Assembly (NCBI GenBank): GCA_937915565.1
Contig: CALDMH010000044.1
Coordinates: forward strand, 1-5,475
From: an uncultured Clostridia bacterium
GTDB taxonomy: Bacteria; Bacillota; Clostridia; Christensenellales; Borkfalkiaceae
DNA: 5,475 nt
Direction of reading: 5' to 3'
This document shows, piece by piece, positions 3,839-5,475 of the stretch (position 1 is its first letter; each line of letters opens with the position of its first letter). The position numbers and the translations under genes were made by a program. The notes under the pieces are model-generated. The model saw only the letters and a list, made by a program, of their open reading frames with translations. It was not told the DNA's origin and ran no database searches.

Positions 3839-5140
3839 TTATTCCGATATGCTACATTGTAACACATTTTTCGTTTCTTTGTCTACCTTTATGACGTCCG
3901 AAATTTCAATTCCGCAAATTAAAAGCACTTTTTCATCCTTTGCAAGAAGCAAAAGCTTATCGCGCTCCCTTTCCGGAATCTTTTTATCAATCAGATAATC
4001 CTTTAATTTCTTCGTTCCCCCGCCGAATTTTTTAAACGTGTCGCCAAGCCTTCTCGTCCTCAAAACCGCCCCTCGCGGAATCTTGGAAAAGTCGGCTATA
4101 AGTCGATTATCGACCCTTTTTACGTTTTTATCGACAACGATTTCAAACCTGTAAGTCTTGCCTGAAAACTCGTATTCTCCAAGCGCGAACGGAATAAAAA
4201 ACTCGTCGCTTTTCGCGCTTTTATAAAGGGTAATCTTTCCGTAATCCTTAACCGCGACGATTCCTTTCGGGAGCGTCACGCTCTTCCCGTTTTCGGCGGT
4301 AGTAAGCGAAAAAACTGCTTCGGCGTGCGCTTTTTCGTAGTCCTTTTTTATTCCGAGCCTTTTCATTGCGATTATCGCCGCTCTCATAAAAACAGGCTTT
4401 GCCAGATTCTCGTCGAAACTTATCTCGCCGTTTTTTTCCTCAATCGCCTTTTCTGCAAGACTTTTCAAAAACAAATCGTCGTCTTTTAATGTGTCGGCAA
4501 AGCGTAAAATACTCTTTTCCGCCTCGGGAAACCTTTCTTTAATAAGCGGCAAAACCCGAAGCCTTATAAAGTTGCGCGTGTAATCGGTTTGCAGGTTTGT
4601 TTCGTCCACGACGTAATCGAGCCCGCGGTTTTTTAAGTAATCGTCGATTTCCGCCCGAGAAACGCCGAGCATCGGGCGAATTATCCTCCCGTTCGACGTG
4701 CTTTCGTTTATTCCCGACGCACCGAGAGCCGAAGCTCCGCGTAACAAATTAAAAAGCACCGTTTCCGCCCTGTCGTCCGAATGATGGGCGGTGGCAATCT
4801 TATCGCAAAATCCGCTTTCGATTGCCTCGTTGAAAACCTTATACCGCAAAGCGCGCGCGCCCTCCTCGGCGGAAAGCCCGTTTTCCCGCGAATACGCCGG
4901 GCAATCGACTTTCTTATAATATAAAGGCACGTTCAGCTTTTCGCAAAGATTTTTAACGAACAAACTGTCCCGTTCGGAGGTTTCGCCGCGGATACCGTGG
5001 TCCACGTTGACGGCCTTTACGGCAATGCCGAGGCGTTCCTTTGCGGCCAAAAACATATCGAGAAGACACACGGAATCCTTACCGCCCGAAATTGCAACGG
5101 CTATCGTTTCTCCGCTTTTCAATAACGATTCGTTAAGCAT
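3839..5140 (-). CDS. tilS: tRNA(Ile)-lysidine synthase
   Basis: This ATP-dependent enzyme attaches lysine to C34 of the CAU-anticodon tRNA-Ile so that it reads AUA codons. With the start used here it has 433 residues. The PP-loop SGGKDS is at 18-23, DHGIRGE at 47-53, AHHSDDRAET at 118-127, and TRNFIRLRVLPLI marks the end of the catalytic domain. The C-terminal domain carries GDTFKKFGGGTKKLKDYLIDKK-type sequence and ends ISDVIKVDKETKN, as in TilS C-terminal domains. The ATG at 5140 is chosen because AAGGAGGAG (complement of 5151-5159) lies 10 bases upstream. A GTG at 5236 would give 465 residues and includes a helix-like stretch (KNVLRRRIAE) that resembles the N-terminus of some homologues, but it has no ribosome site and abuts the repeat element. 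Its promoter was not identified. Confidence 0.95.
   Translation of the reverse strand: MLNESLLKSGETIAVAISGGKDSVCLLDMFLAAKERLGIAVKAVNVDHGIRGETSERDSLFVKNLCEKLNVPLYYKKVDCPAYSRENGLSAEEGARALRYKVFNEAIESGFCDKIATAHHSDDRAETVLFNLLRGASALGASGINESTSNGRIIRPMLGVSRAEIDDYLKNRGLDYVVDETNLQTDYTRNFIRLRVLPLIKERFPEAEKSILRFADTLKDDDLFLKSLAEKAIEEKNGEISFDENLAKPVFMRAAIIAMKRLGIKKDYEKAHAEAVFSLTTAENGKSVTLPKGIVAVKDYGKITLYKSAKSDEFFIPFALGEYEFSGKTYRFEIVVDKNVKRVDNRLIADFSKIPRGAVLRTRRLGDTFKKFGGGTKKLKDYLIDKKIPERERDKLLLLAKDEKVLLICGIEISDVIKVDKETKNVLQCSISE
4096..4112 (+). repeat. tilS copy of the 17-bp repeat
   Basis: This is the same 17 bases as 3185-3201, within the tilS C-terminal domain coding region, and is presumably the source copy because it is part of a conserved gene. 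Confidence 0.6.
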
Positions 5141-5238
5141 TTCCGCAATTCTCCTCCTTAAAACGTTCTTTGCGGCAAGGTTACGGCTCTCGTTCGTCGG
5201 TAGAGTCAGATGAAAAGGCGTTTTTCGTCTTTTCACTT

Positions 5239-5475
5239 AGCCGAGTAAGATTCGAACCACATCAAGCCTTAAAACCGCCTTTTCTGTCTGTTTCGGCAAA
5301 TCTTTGCTTGAAGTACGAAAAGTACGTCTTCGCAAATCTTCGCCACAACCGCCTAAAAAATGCGGCTTTAAGGTGCTTCGCATTTTAGCGGCGATAAATT
5401 TAGGAAAAACAAGGCAAACGGACGCAATAATACTTTATCGTATTATAAGCGAGTTTAACGACGATTTTACAAATT
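5239..5475. mobile_element. Second, diverged copy of the MITE-like element (cut by window edge)
   Basis: AGCCGAG and CGAACC (5239-5258) match the left end of copy 1 at 15 of 20 bases. The core 5298-5345 matches 1101-1148 at 40 of 48 bases without gaps. The 3' part keeps TTTAGG, ACAAGGCA, TAATACTT, CGTAT, TAAGC and TAACGA in the same order. Hairpin 1 (5310-5331, loop GAAAA) and hairpin 2 (5427-5446, a perfect 7-bp stem with loop TTTATC) are preserved. The middle differs: here 5349-5364 and 5379-5391 form an imperfect hairpin ending in TGCG/CGCA. The right end should lie shortly beyond the window. It sits just upstream of tilS and codes for no credible protein. Confidence 0.65.

Noticed and set aside
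3268..3894. A 208-codon plus-strand frame opposite hpt
   Set aside because: It is antisense to hpt, whose active-site motifs are intact, and has no family features or ribosome site.
5238..5320. A tRNA T-arm-like sequence (GGTTCGAATC on the minus strand) followed by an acceptor-like CTCGGCTA
   Set aside because: The five bases on either side of the loop do not pair, no matching 5' acceptor strand TAGCCGAG is found at tRNA distance, and no anticodon arm forms. It is the element's end sequence.
5442..5470. TATAAT on the minus strand inside copy 2 as the tilS promoter
   Set aside because: The -35 position reads GTAAAA, the site is about 300 bases from tilS, and the TATAAT overlaps the stem of hairpin 2, which explains the sequence.

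Overview
The window reads as chromosomal DNA of a low-to-moderate G+C Firmicutes-type bacterium, most likely a member of the Clostridia. The evidence is strong AGGAGG-type ribosome sites before nearly every gene, sigma-A promoters with 17-bp spacers, A/T-rich Rho-independent terminators, a class II fructose-bisphosphate aldolase, and the tilS-hpt pair that is characteristic of Firmicutes. No closer taxonomic placement is supported by the sequence alone. No tRNA, rRNA, CRISPR array or transposase gene was found.

Layout from left to right. (1) Positions 1-814, minus strand: an OmpR-type response regulator with a clear promoter (TTGATA-N17-TATAAT). It overlaps the first nine codons of a second gene, almost certainly its sensor kinase, which runs off the left edge. 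(2) Positions 815-1423: no securely identified gene. It holds two short hydrophobic reading frames, then a 279-bp element (1042-1320) bounded by 25-bp terminal inverted repeats, one end of which lies inside the second frame. (3) Positions 1424-2480: fba with its own promoter and a bidirectional terminator. (4) Positions 2550-3176: an ArsR-family repressor (minus strand, strong promoter and a palindromic candidate operator) divergent from a 52-residue hydrophobic protein of unknown function. (5) Positions 3221-5140, minus strand: tilS followed by hpt as an operon ending at a terminator. The ftsH gene that often follows in Firmicutes is absent. (6) Positions 5239-5475: a second, diverged copy of the 279-bp element, cut by the right edge.

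The housekeeping genes serve glycolysis (fba), purine salvage (hpt) and tRNA-Ile lysidine modification (tilS); the two regulators sense unknown signals. The most unusual content is the repeat family. Both copies carry a 5' hairpin and a 3' hairpin whose loops are complementary to each other, and the loop sequences differ between copies in a way that largely preserves the pairing. This suggests a selected kissing-loop or pseudoknot fold, or paired recognition hairpins of a non-autonomous mobile element.
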